Assembly (NCBI GenBank): GCA_963722495.1 | Contig: CAVRND010000008.1 | Span: 248,001-312,000, forward strand | DNA: 64,000 nucleotides | Origin: Hyphomicrobium_A sp963722495 | Lineage (GTDB): Bacteria > Pseudomonadota > Alphaproteobacteria > Rhizobiales > Hyphomicrobiaceae | Direction: 5' to 3' | Shown: piece after piece, positions 55,433 through 64,000 of the stretch | How the letters are laid out: each line of letters begins with the position of its first letter | Numbering within the stretch: position 1 is the stretch's first letter | Made by a program: the position numbers and the translations under genes | Notes under the pieces: model-generated | The model's input: the letters and a program-made list of their open reading frames with translations, nothing else | The model's database searches: none | Told to the model about the DNA's origin: nothing

Positions 55433-56149
55433 TCAGCCGACCGGGGCGGCCTCGTCGATGACCGCCGCCAGTGCCGCCGGATCGTGCCCGAACCGGCCGA
55501 GGAAGAGTCCGTCGACCGCATCGCCCAGCTCGGCGAGGAGGCCCGGACCTGCGCTACCGCCGTAGATCAGACGTCGGCCGTCAAGCGATCCGCGCAAGCC
55601 GTTGCAGACCTCCCGGATGTACCCCGCGTCAGCCGGACGCTCGGCGCCGATCGCCCACACCGGCTCCCACGCGACGAGTGCCGTCGGGGCGTTCGCCGCC
55701 GCGAGCTGCGCCGACGCCGCGGCGATCGCCTCGGCCGGCGAACCCTGCCGCTGCTCGCCGACGCAGAGCAGCGGGGTGATGTGGTGGCGGGCGGCGGCCG
55801 CGCACTTTGCCGCGATCACCTCATCCGTCTCGGCGAAGATCCGCCGGCGCTCAGCGTGACCGACCTCCACCAGCGAGACGCCCAGCTCGGCGAGCAGGTC
55901 GGCGGTCACCTCCCCGGTGTACGGGCCGGCATCCTCCCAGAACACATCCTGCGCTCCCACCCGGATCGGGGTGCCGCCGAGGATGCGGATGACGTCGGCG
56001 AGCTCCGCGAATCCCGGGATGACGAACAGGTCGACCGCGCCGGATGCGACCGCGGGGTGAGTCGCCAGCGCTGCCACCTGCTCCGTCCATCGCAGGGTCT
56101 GCTCGTGACCGAAGTATGCCTTGAGGCTCACACCGATGGTGGTCGTCAT
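55433..56149 (-). CDS. Triose-phosphate-isomerase-like tetrulose-phosphate isomerase
   Basis: 238 residues. TIM barrel with all catalytic residues: Lys in IGVSLKAYFGHEQ (triose isomerases normally have NWKMN), His in VEVGHAERRRIFAETD and Glu in AWEPVWAIGAERPADAGYI, with the phosphate loop IYGGSAGPG. The SLKxYFGH start fits the EryH/LerI branch, which converts L-3-tetrulose 4-phosphate to D-erythrulose 4-phosphate in erythritol and threitol catabolism. The start overlaps the RpiB-like stop. A housekeeping triose isomerase is less likely. Confidence 0.82.
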   Translation of the reverse strand: MTTTIGVSLKAYFGHEQTLRWTEQVAALATHPAVASGAVDLFVIPGFAELADVIRILGGTPIRVGAQDVFWEDAGPYTGEVTADLLAELGVSLVEVGHAERRRIFAETDEVIAAKCAAAARHHITPLLCVGEQRQGSPAEAIAAASAQLAAANAPTALVAWEPVWAIGAERPADAGYIREVCNGLRGSLDGRRLIYGGSAGPGLLAELGDAVDGLFLGRFGHDPAALAAVIDEAAPVG

Positions 56150-56643
56150 GTGCAGCTCGCGGCATCCTCCGGGGCGAGCTCGCCGGAGTCGTAGCCGTCG
56201 ATGGCGGCGACCTTCTCCGCGGATGCGCTGGTTTCGTCGAACTCGTAGGTCAGCCACTCGCGCGCGAGACGGCGGGCGAGCTCGATGCCCACCACCCGCT
56301 GCCCCATGCAGAGCACCTGCGCGTTGTTGCTGAGCACGCTGCGCTCCACCGAATAGCTGTCGTGGGCGGTCACGGCACGGATGCCCTGCACCTTGTTCGC
56401 CGCGATCGCGACACCCAGGCCCGTGCCGCAGATGAGCAGGGCGCGATCCGCATCGCCGGCCGCCACCAGCGCAGCGGCGGCGACCGCCTTGTGCGGATAC
56501 GCGGTGTGCTGGTCGGAGCCGACCCCCACATCGACCACCGATGCGACCAGGTCGCTGGCCTCGAGGTCGGCCTTGATGATCTCCTTGTAGTCGAACCCGG
56601 CGTCGTCGCAGCCGACGACGACGCGCCATCGTCTATTGCTCAT
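56146..56643 (-). CDS. RpiB/LacAB family sugar-phosphate isomerase
   Basis: 165 residues. VVVGCDDAGFDYKEIIKADL at the N-terminus, VGVGSDQHTAYPHKAVAAAA, then the catalytic loop ALLICGTGLGVAIAANKVQG near residue 70 and VLSNNAQVLCMGQRVVGIEL. In tetritol pathways the homologue (EryI/DerI) turns erythrulose 4-phosphate into erythrose 4-phosphate. Both ends overlap neighbours in ATGA, so kinase, this gene and the TpiA-like gene are one translation unit. Confidence 0.88.
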   Translation of the reverse strand: MSNRRWRVVVGCDDAGFDYKEIIKADLEASDLVASVVDVGVGSDQHTAYPHKAVAAAALVAAGDADRALLICGTGLGVAIAANKVQGIRAVTAHDSYSVERSVLSNNAQVLCMGQRVVGIELARRLAREWLTYEFDETSASAEKVAAIDGYDSGELAPEDAASCT

Positions 56644-58315
56644 CCGTGCACCTCCATCACCGTCTTGATCACGAGGGCGAGGGATACCGCGCCCGCGTCG
56701 GGCGTTCCGACGCTCTTGTCCGCGTGGGGCCGGGCGCGGCCGATCTTCGGCACCAGGTCCGCGGTCGCAGCGGCCGCCTGCTCGGCGATCCGGGGAAGCT
56801 CGGTCCAGCGACCGGCCTGGGCGGCTCGACCACCGGCACCAGCACATCGAGCATCGTCTTGTCGCCGACCTTCGCCTTGCCGAACCGACGATCCCGTCCC
56901 GGGCGTCGGCCAGCCCTCGGCGATGGCTTGCGCTGAAGGCTCGGTCTCGTCGCCGATCGCGTCGGCCAGCGCCCGGAGCGCGATGCCCCAGAGCGCGCCG
57001 GAGGTGCCGCCCGCGCGGTCTGACCAGGCGTCCGCCGGCGACCCGCAGGGTCGTCCCGACACCGGCGCCCTCCAGCCCTTGCACGGCTTTCGCGGCGGCG
57101 GCCGGGCCCCGCTGCATCCCGATGCCGTGATCGCCGTCGCCGGCGACCGCATCGATCCGGCCCAGCTCGTCGGCGTGCTCGGCGAGCATCCTGGCCACGA
57201 CCTCCAGAGCCTCGACCACCTCCGCGGCGACCGCCTGCGACTCGGCGGGACCCGATCGTGACGGGCTCCGCCGTCTCCGAGGCCGCCGTCGTTCCACGAC
57301 GGACTCGGCCTCGCTGGATCCAGCGAGCCCTTCCTGAAGGCCGGCGTGCTGCAGGGGGCGGCCCAGAGCAGCTCGAACTCGGGGTCGAGCCAGGCCAGGG
57401 TCAGGGAGACGCCGGCCATGTCGAAGCTGGTGACTAGCTCGCCCACCTCGGGCTCGACGATCGTGACCCCCGATCCTCGAGCCGCTTCCTGACGTTGCCG
57501 TACAGCACGACAGCTCCTCGTACTTCACCGAGCCGAGCCCGTTGAGGATGGCCACCGCCCGCCGCCGTCGGCGGCCGTTCGGCCAAGAGAGCGTCGACCA
57601 GCAGTCCCGCGAGCCCGTCGGCAGTCGGCATATCACGCTCCTCGAAGCCGGGCTCGCCGTGGATGCCCACCCGACCGACATCCGGCGTCCGGCACCGTGA
57701 ACAGCGGTTCGCCGGCGCCGGGAAGCGTCGCACCCGAGAACGCCACCCCGAATGACCGCGTGCGCTCGTTCGCCCGGGTGGCGACCGCGAACACCTCATC
57801 CAGGCCGTCGCCCCGGTCGGCAGCGGCCCCCGCGCACTTGAAGACGAACAGGCCGCCGGCGATGCCGCGCCGTTTCCGGCCCGTCGGCCCGGCGCTCGAG
57901 ATGTCATCGGTCACCGTGACCGTGCGCGCTGCAATGCCCGCCTCGTGAAGGGCGGCCTCGGCGGCATCGAAGTTGAGCACGTCGCCCGCGTAGTTGCCGT
58001 AGGAGAAGAGGACGCCGGCGCCCTCTCGGCCTGCTTCGCGACGGAATCCACCTGCTGGGCGGACGGCGACGCGAAGAGGTTCCCCATCGCGGCGCCGGCC
58101 GCGAGTCCCGGGCCGACCAAGCCGGCGAAGGCCGGATAGTGGCCTGAACCCCGCCGATGACGACGGCGACCTGCGGCCGGCTGACGCCGCCACCCGGACC
58201 ACGCCGCCGGTCACGGCGCGCACCGACCGCGCGTTGGCCGCCGCGAATCCGCGGCGGAATCGTCGGCGAAGTCGGCGGGCTCGTTGAACAGCCGGGTCAT
58301 CTGCGACAGCTCCAT
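56640..58315 (-). CDS. DhaK-DhaL fused dihydroxyacetone/erythrulose kinase, multiply frameshifted
   Basis: About 560 residues from the ATG at 58315 (MELSQMTRLFNEPADFADD). The DhaK part has a GHYPAFAGLVGPG segment with the covalent-binding His, NYAGDVLNFDAAEAALHEAG, and VGIHGEPGFEERDMPTADGL. The DhaL part has the ATP site AVAGDGDHGIGMQRG, followed by AGGTSGALWGIALRALADAI and ends SLALVIKTVMEVHG. At least nine frame changes lie between 56820 and 58260. Fused ATP-dependent enzymes phosphorylate dihydroxyacetone or erythrulose; the downstream isomerases favour a four-carbon substrate. Confidence 0.82.
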
Positions 58316-58386
58316 CAGTACATCCAAGCAGTGCGCGTCGCGGCCCGCGCGGAGTTGTCGCGCCAGCGCAAGTACGATGATGGCCG

Positions 58387-59262
58387 ATGCGATCGATCCC
58401 CACCACGCCGGTCACGCTCGGCGCCAGCCACCTCGGTTCGCGGGAGGAGCCCGAGCTGCTCGCCGATGCGCTCATCGCCTCACCGCTCGGCAACGTCGAC
58501 ACCTCCAACAACTACGCCAGCGGTCGCAGCGAGATCCTGCTCGGCGACGCGATCGCTCGCGCCGGTGGGCTGCCGGCCGGCAAGCTCGTGTACTCGAAGG
58601 CCGACAGCTCGCCGACGGACGGTTCGACGGGGATCGGGTGCGGCGATCCCTCGAGGAGTCGCTCACCAAGCTGCGGCTCGACTTCCTGCCGATCTACCAC
58701 CTCCACGACCCGTACACGATCACGCTCGACGAGGCGATGGGCTCGGATGGTGCCGTCACCGCGCTGGTCGAGCTCCGCGACTCGGGCGTCATCGGCGCGA
58801 TCGGCATCGCGTCCGGCACGATGCGGCAGGTGCACGAGTACGTGCAGACCGGGGTGTTCGATGCCGTGCTGTCCCACAACCGCTTCACCCTGGTGGACCG
58901 GATGGCCGAGCCGACCTACCGCCTGGCGCGCGAGCTCGGGATGACAGTGTTCAACGCCGCGCCGTTCGGCGGCGGCACGCTGGCCAACGGCGAGGCCCGC
59001 TACGGCTACGCGCGAGATGCCTGCCGCGTTCGCGCAGCACCTCGAGCGGGTGCGAGCGCTCGCTGCCGAATTCTCGGTCGACCTCGCCGCCGCCGCCCTG
59101 CAGTTCTCGATGCGCAGCGAGCTGGTCGACAGCACGATCGTCGGCACGCCATCGCTCGAACGGCTGCACGCGCTCGGCGACCTCATGGACGCCGAGGTGC
59201 CGGACGAGTTCTTCGAGGCGGTCGAGGCGCTCGGCCCACCGCCGCCCAGCCCGAACGACTAG
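58387..59262 (+). CDS. Aldo/keto reductase (D-threo-aldose dehydrogenase-like), frameshifted
   Basis: About 290 residues. GNVDTSNNYASGRSEILLGD holds the catalytic Asp and Tyr, and Lys is in KLVYSKADSSPTD; LDFLPIYHLHDPYTITLDEA carries the active-site His. APFGGGTLANGEARYGYARD and STIVGTPSLERLHALGDLMD follow. Surplus bases lie near 58617 and 59020. It is divergent from the kinase operon, 71 bases away, and may oxidise or reduce a sugar feeding it. It overlaps the next gene's end by 4 bases. Confidence 0.85.
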
Positions 59263-59946
59263 GCGTCGTCGGACAGTGGATCTTCGTCGATCGGCTCCTC
59301 CACCGGTGCCGACGACCTGGGGATGCTGATGAGCAGGATGACGCCGGCCGCGATGGCGACCGCGATCAGCTGCACGATGTAGCTGATCCCGTTGCTCACG
59401 CCGTTGAGCACGAACAGCAGCCCGACCGGGGCGATCACCGCGGCGAGCACCAGCGAGAGGTAGGCGAACGGCCGGGCACCGACGGCGATGAGCCACGCGA
59501 GCGCGCCGAAGAGCAGCACCATGAAGAACACGTTGGAGATCGTCGCCTGCACGAACTGGTTGCCCAGGAGCGCTCCGCCGGTCCCGCCGACCCTGAGCAC
59601 GAGGACGAGGACCAGGATGGCGATGCCGACGATGTAGACGACCTTGGCGACCACCCGCCGCCGAGCGGCCCCGGCACCAGGAAGAAGCCGAGCGCGCTCA
59701 CACCGACGGCGAAGACCAGCTGCGCCGCGAAGAGCACGGTGAACTCGACCGGCCCGCCGAATCCGAGCAGCTGCTGGATGAGCTGGCCCCCGATCGCGAG
59801 GATCGTCAGGTACCCGCCGAGGATCGCGATGACCCCGGCCAGCAGCACCCTGCGGCGGTCGATCGGCTCGACGACCTCGATCACCTCCGGCTCTTCGACG
59901 ACCTCGACGGCTCGACGACTTCAGGTTCCTTCTTCGCTGCGCTCAT
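59259..59946 (-). CDS. Membrane protein of unknown function, frameshifted
   Basis: About 228 residues. An acidic, Val/Glu-rich N-terminus (MSAAKKEPEVVE, then PEVIEVVEPIDRRRVLLAGV) precedes six hydrophobic segments, such as VIAILGGYLTILAIGGQLIQ, FTVLFAAQLVFAVGVSALGF and FMVLLFGALAWLIAVGARPF, and an acidic tail. Frame changes lie near 59907 and 59665. No family is recognised. It is 12 bases downstream of the LacI gene on the same strand. Confidence 0.7.
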
Positions 59947-59958
59947 CGCCCCATTGTG

Positions 59959-60975
59959 TCAGCGCGCAGCCACCGTCGACTGCCGCACCACGAGTTCCGG
60001 CTGGAAGACGGTCTGCCGCGGGATGAGCCCGGGGTCGTCCGCCTCCTCGAGCAGGATGCGCAGCGCGGTCTGCCCGATCATGCGGCTCGGCTGGCTCACC
60101 GACGACAGCGGCACGGCGGCCGCCCCGGCGAACGGGATGTCGTCGAATCCGATGAGCGAGATGTCGTCCGGCACCCGGACACCGGCGGCGACGAGCGCCT
60201 GCAGCAGGCCGAGCGCGATGCAGGTCGTTCGCCGCGAACAGCGCGTCCGGCCGGAGCTGCCGCGGACGGTCGAGGATGCCGGCGGCCGGCGAGTCACGCC
60301 CTCGGCGACGGTCATGTAGTCGACGGCGACCACCTCGATGTCGACGTCGTGGTCGCTGTTCTCGACCTCGGCGCGAGCGCCTTCGAGCCGGTCGCGCACC
60401 TGGCGGATGTCGAACGGTCCGCCCACGTACGCGATCCGGCGGCGGCCGGTGTCGATGAGGTGCTGCGCGGCGATCCGTCCGCCGGCGACGCTGTCGACCG
60501 CGACCGAGCTGAACAGGCCGTCCACGTTCAGCCGGTCGACGAGCACGGCCGGGATGTCGCGCGACTTCAGCCGCTGCAGCCGCGCGTTGATGTCGCCGTA
60601 GGGCGAGATGAGCACGCCGCGCACGCGCTGCTCCTCGAACAGGTCGAGGTACTTGCCCTCACGGCTGGTGTCCTCGTCGGTGTTGCCGAGCAGGATGGCG
60701 ATGCCGTTCTTGGATGCCTCGTCCTCGGCGCCGCGCACCACCTCGTTGAAGAACGGGTTCTGCCCGTTGAGCACGACGAACCCGACAGTCGAGCTGACCC
60801 CGGCCCGGAGTCGCCGGGCGGCGTCGTTGCGGATGTAGCCGAGCTCGTCGATCGCCTTCTGCACGCGGGCGATCGACTCGGTCGAGACCTCGTCCGGCTT
60901 GTTGAGCACGTTCGAGACCGTTCCGACGGACACGCCGGCGAGCCGCGCGACATCGCGGATGCTCGTCGTGGCCAT
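59959..60975 (-). CDS. LacI family transcriptional regulator of the sugar importer, two compensating frameshifts
   Basis: 338 residues as written. The helix-turn-helix is SIRDVARLAGVSVGTVSNVL, with hinge YIRNDAARRLRAG. The inducer-binding part has GFVVLNGQNPFFNEVVRGAE, HLIDTGRRRIAYVGGPFDIR and LIGFDDIPFAGAAAVPLSSV. Residues 234-259 are out of frame between shifts near 60300 and 60228; restored they read RDSPAAGILDRP then LFAANDLHALG. It follows the binding-protein gene after a hairpin. The effector is probably the imported sugar or its phosphate. Confidence 0.9.
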   Translation of the reverse strand: MATTSIRDVARLAGVSVGTVSNVLNKPDEVSTESIARVQKAIDELGYIRNDAARRLRAGVSSTVGFVVLNGQNPFFNEVVRGAEDEASKNGIAILLGNTDEDTSREGKYLDLFEEQRVRGVLISPYGDINARLQRLKSRDIPAVLVDRLNVDGLFSSVAVDSVAGGRIAAQHLIDTGRRRIAYVGGPFDIRQVRDRLEGARAEVENSDHDVDIEVVAVDYMTVAEGVTRRPPASSTVRGSSGRTRCSRRTTCIALGLLQALVAAGVRVPDDISLIGFDDIPFAGAAAVPLSSVSQPSRMIGQTALRILLEEADDPGLIPRQTVFQPELVVRQSTVAAR

Positions 60976-61016
60976 CGGAACTCCTCGTCATCGAAACGTG
61001 CCACCGGGGCGACCGA

Positions 61017-61047
61017 GGGGATCCGGCGGCGTGTACGCCGGATCCCC
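61017..61047 (-). terminator. Strong hairpin between the sugar-binding protein and the LacI gene
   Basis: GGGGATCCGGCG and CGCCGGATCCCC form a perfect 12-bp stem around a 7-base loop, 45 bases after the binding-protein stop. No T run follows on the leftward strand. It may end or stabilise the binding-protein message and lower expression of lacI. Confidence 0.6.
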
Positions 61048-61091
61048 GAGGCCGTCACGGACCGGGCGACGCAGACGGCGGCGCTCAGGAC

Positions 61092-62124
61092 TCAGAAGTC
61101 GAAGTCCGCGATGTTGTCGGCGTTGAACACGTACGGGTCGCCGAGCAGCACGGAGCCGTTCTCCCCGACGGTGTACTCACCGAGCTTGCCGCCGTCGAAG
61201 GTGTCACCCTCGGCACCGGTGATGGTGCCGTCGATGAGCGCCTTCGCCGCGTACGCGGCGAGGTAGCCGAGGTCGGCCGGGTTCCACAGCGCGAACGCGG
61301 TGACGGTGCCGTCCTCGACGTAGTCGCGCATCTGGTTCGGCGTGCCGAGCCCGGTCAGCTGGACCGTGCCCTTGAACGACGAGGTCGACAGGTAGCGAGC
61401 CGCAGCCGAGATGCCGACCGTGGTGGGCGAGATGATGCCCTTCAGGTCGGGGTAGGTCTGCAGCAGCGCCGCGGTCTTGTCGAACGACGTCTGGTCGTCG
61501 TCGTCGCCGTAGACGACCTCGACGAGCTCGATGTTCGGGTGGTCGGACGCGAGCAGCTCCTTCATCGTCTCGATCCAGGCGTTCTGGTTCGTGGCGTTCG
61601 CCGTGGCCGACAGGATGGCGATCTTCCCCGCGTCACCGATCTGCTCGGCGATCAGGTCGACCTGCACCTGGGCGATGCCCTCTGCGGTGGCCTGGTTGAT
61701 GAAGACGTCGCGGCAATCCGGGTTGGTGTCGGAGTCGAACGTGACCACCTTCACCCCGTTGTCGCGCGCTTCGTTCAGCGCGTCGCAGATCGCCTCGGGG
61801 TCGTTCGCCGAGACGACGAGCGCGCCGACGCCCTGCTGGGTGGCGGTGTTGATGAACGGCACCTGCGCGTCGGGCGTACCCTCGGCCGGGCCGACCTCCT
61901 CGTACGTGCCACCGAACTCGCGCGATCGCCTCCGCGCCACCGGCGTCGGACGTGTCGAAGTATGCGTTGCCGAGGTTCTTCGGCAGGAACGTGATGGCGA
62001 GATTGCCGCCGTCGCCGCCGCCGCCGTCATCGGTGCCGCCACCTGCGGCGCATCCGGTGGCTGCAAGGGCGACACTGAGCGCGAGGGCGGCAAGTGCGCC
62101 GGCGCGAGTCTTCCTTCCAAACAT
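61092..62124 (-). CDS. RhaS-like sugar ABC transporter substrate-binding lipoprotein, frameshifted
   Basis: About 343 residues. A start with GGAGAACGAAG upstream opens a lipoprotein signal (ALALSVALAATGC) and a Gly/Asp linker. ITFLPKNLGNAYFDTSDAGG, then after a surplus base near 61921 EFGGTYEEVGPAEGTPDAQV, VVSANDPEAICDALNEARDN and ISPTTVGISAAARYLS match the rhamnose-binding RhaS group of CUT2 binding proteins. Neighbouring enzymes suggest a tetrulose or tetritol instead. No rhamnose isomerase or aldolase is seen in the window, so the substrate is open. Confidence 0.85.
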
Positions 62125-62182
62125 CTTCGTTCTCCTAGTGTTGAGGTGCCGATGCGCCTGCATCGACAGCAAGGGGGGGTCC

Positions 62183-63242
62183 CTAGTCCTTCACGGGTGC
62201 CGGGGACCCCTTCTTCCCTCCCGGCACGGCCCGCCGTCGGCGGAACCAGGCCAGGAAGCTTGTGGACACGACCGAGACGATGAGCAGCGTCCCGGTGATG
62301 ATGTTGATGACGTCGCTGGTGACGCTCGCCAGGCGCAGCGCGCTGCCGAGGATCCCGATGAGCAGCACGCCGGCGATCACGCCGTGGAGGGCACCGCGGC
62401 CGCCGAAGATCGAGACGCCACCGAGCAGCACCGCCGCGATCACGCTGAGCTCGAGCCCCGTCGCGTTGTCGCCTCGAGCGCTGCCGTACCGCAGCGTGTA
62501 GTAGATGCCGGCGAGCGCCGAGACCGCGCCGCTGAGCACGAACAGGATGAACTTGGTGCGCTCGACGTTGACGCCGGAGAACCGCGCGGTCTCGCTGCGC
62601 GAGCCCGATCGCGTAGATGCCGCGGCCGAACGCGGTGAAGTGCAGCAGGATCGCGAAGCGCGATCGCGAGCACGACGAACAGGATCATGACGCTCGGGAT
62701 CGGCGTGCCCGGGATCTTCGACTTCGCGAGGTCGGTCCAGAACTCGGTGAAGTCGGTGACCGCCGTGGTGCCGAGCAGCCCGACGGCGAGCCCGCGGAAG
62801 AGCGCGAGCGTGCCGATCGTGACCGCGAGCGATGGCAGGCCGACGACGGTGATGAAGAAGCCGTTCACCGCTCCGGCGATCGCGCCGACCACGATGCTGA
62901 CCAGTCCGGCGACCTCGAGGGGCAGCCCGGCCTGATGCAGGGTGCCGAGCACGACGCTCGACAGCCCGACGATGCTCGCGACGGACAGGTCGATCTCGCC
63001 CGGTGATGATGATCAGCGTCATCGGCAGGGCGATGAGCAGGATCGGCGCGACATCCAGCAGCAGGTAGGTGATCGTGATCGGCGCCGCGAAATTGCGGAC
63101 CGTGAGCGCGGACACCACGTAGACGAGCACGAGCAGCCCGATGATCGCGGTCTCGCGGGTGAACAGCACCCGGCGCCACCAGCGGCTGCGAGTAGTCGCG
63201 GTAGGTGCGGATGGGCTTGGATGCCAGGGCCGTGTCAGCCAT
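62183..63242 (-). CDS. CUT2 sugar ABC transporter permease, frameshifted
   Basis: About 350 residues, RhaQ-like position. MADTALASKPIRTYRDYS start with GAGGGACG upstream, helices LFTRETAIIGLLVLVYVVSA and TYLLLDVAPILLIALPMTLI, the family segment VGLPSLAVTIGTLALFRGLA, then FSGVNVERTKFILFVLSGAV and ATGLELSVIAAVLLGGVSIF. Frame changes lie near 63185, 63003, 62655 and 62603, and a further one near 62475 is possible. Its start overlaps the upstream permease by 8 bases. Confidence 0.85.
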
Positions 63243-64000
63243 CGTCCCTCGCTTCCACGAGTCGTCGGCGTCTGTCTGAGGGCGAGCACCCGGTCGAGCA
63301 CGATCGCGCCGAGGATGAGCACGCCGACCACCGCGCGCTGCCAGAAGTCCTGCACGCCGAGCACCGGCAGGGCGCGGTTGATGGTGAGCAGCAGGTAGGC
63401 GCCGATGGCGGCACCCCAGACCGTGCCGCTGCCACCGAAGATCGCGACGCCGCCGATCACCGCGGCGCCCACCGCATCCAGCTCCCAGCCGCTGCCGGCC
63501 TGCGAGTTCACCGTTCCGTAGCGCGCCGCGTACAGCACACCCGCGAGACCGGCGAGCGCGCCGCAGACGACGAACGCCGCGAGCACCCGCTGGGTGACGT
63601 TGAGCCCGTAGAGGTTCGCGGCGGCCGGGTCGGATCCGATCGCGTAGAGCTCGCGGCCGCCGCGCTGCGTGCGCATGTACCAGCCGGCGAACAGCAGCAC
63701 GGCGAGCGCGATGATCGTCAGGTACGGGATGTAGAGGAACGAGCTCGTGCCGAGCGACAGGAACGCGTCGGGCATGTCGGACGAGTTGATGCGGTCGCTG
63801 CCGGTCCACAGCACATTGATGCCGCGGTAGGCATACAGCGTGCCGAGCGTGATCACGAGCGCCGGCACCTTCGCGAACGCGACGAGCGCGCCGTTGATGA
63901 GGCCGAGGAACCCGCCGAACAACGTGCCGATGACGAACACCAGCGGCCACGGCAGCCACGGCAGCTGGACGAAGACCGTCCCGGTCAGATACGCGGAGAG
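63235..64000 (-). CDS. CUT2 sugar ABC transporter permease, 5' end beyond the window
   Basis: The C-terminal 255 or so residues are present. LPWPLVFVIGTLFGGFLGLI and KVPALVITLGTLYAYRGINV are typical, followed by GSDPAAANLYGLNVTQRVLA and GAAVIGGVAIFGGSGTVWGA. A surplus base near 63275 changes the end; restored it reads RRRRLVEARDDG and stops at 63235. The ATPase gene of this importer should lie upstream, outside the window. Confidence 0.85.

Noticed and set aside
1..64000. CRISPR arrays, insertion sequences, prophage or rRNA genes
   Set aside because: No regularly spaced repeats, transposase, integrase, phage structural genes or rRNA sequence were found.

Overview
The window joins two unrelated high-GC genomes. 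Bases 1 to about 21,980 read as a methylotrophic alphaproteobacterium of the Hyphomicrobium type: tetrahydromethanopterin (H4MPT) C1-transfer genes, a complete pqqABCDE operon, APS-reductase sulfate assimilation, a two-domain cold shock protein, tRNA-Pro and the first codons of an NDUFS4-like complex I subunit. From about 22,000 to the end the sequence reads as an actinobacterium of the Microbacteriaceae type: a CebR-type cellobiose operon with TGGGAGCGCTC operators, LPXTG/LAXTG surface proteins, PadR- and MarR-controlled operons, an actinobacterial lipoate ligase and a permuted ATP-grasp/alpha-E/transglutaminase cassette. The switch happens inside two truncated genes (NDUFS4-like and diacylglycerol-kinase-like), so a chimeric contig is far more likely than gene transfer.

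Alphaproteobacterial part: mch (partial), an ATP-grasp gene, mtdB and beta-RFAP synthase run leftwards; a pterin-carbinolamine dehydratase homologue and folK run rightwards. A GNAT gene and a cytochrome c lie between these and the leftward pqqABCDE operon, which has a terminator-like hairpin after pqqA. Sulfate assimilation follows: cysG-cysJ-cysI rightwards, then leftwards cysH-cysD-cysN and two TauE/SafE permeases. A cold shock gene, a DUF192 gene and tRNA-Pro(UGG) close this part.

Actinobacterial part: pheA, pgm, thiolase and a short-chain dehydrogenase are followed by a 4-kb surface-protein gene (FG-GAP/VCBS start, seven DUF5979-like repeats, LAFTG anchor). Next come a VanY-type peptidase, an amidase domain joined to a permease-prefix membrane protein, and PadR. 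The cebEFG-bglC-cebR operon runs 34.9-40.7 kb; lplA-hmuU-hmuV run 41.3-44.2 kb; then ribokinase, a MarR-MFS pair, a thioesterase and a second (LPATG) surface protein. The 50.5-53.9 kb stretch is the permuted ATP-grasp/alpha-E/transglutaminase cassette. The last 10 kb holds a putative tetrulose-phosphate pathway (DhaK-DhaL kinase, RpiB-like and TpiA-like isomerases, aldo/keto reductase) beside a LacI-controlled sugar ABC importer whose binding protein resembles RhaS.

Many genes, mostly in the second part, are split by single-base frameshifts, nearly all in the insertion direction. This looks like uncorrected long-read error rather than gene decay. Such genes are annotated over their full reconstructed extent and the approximate shift sites are given.
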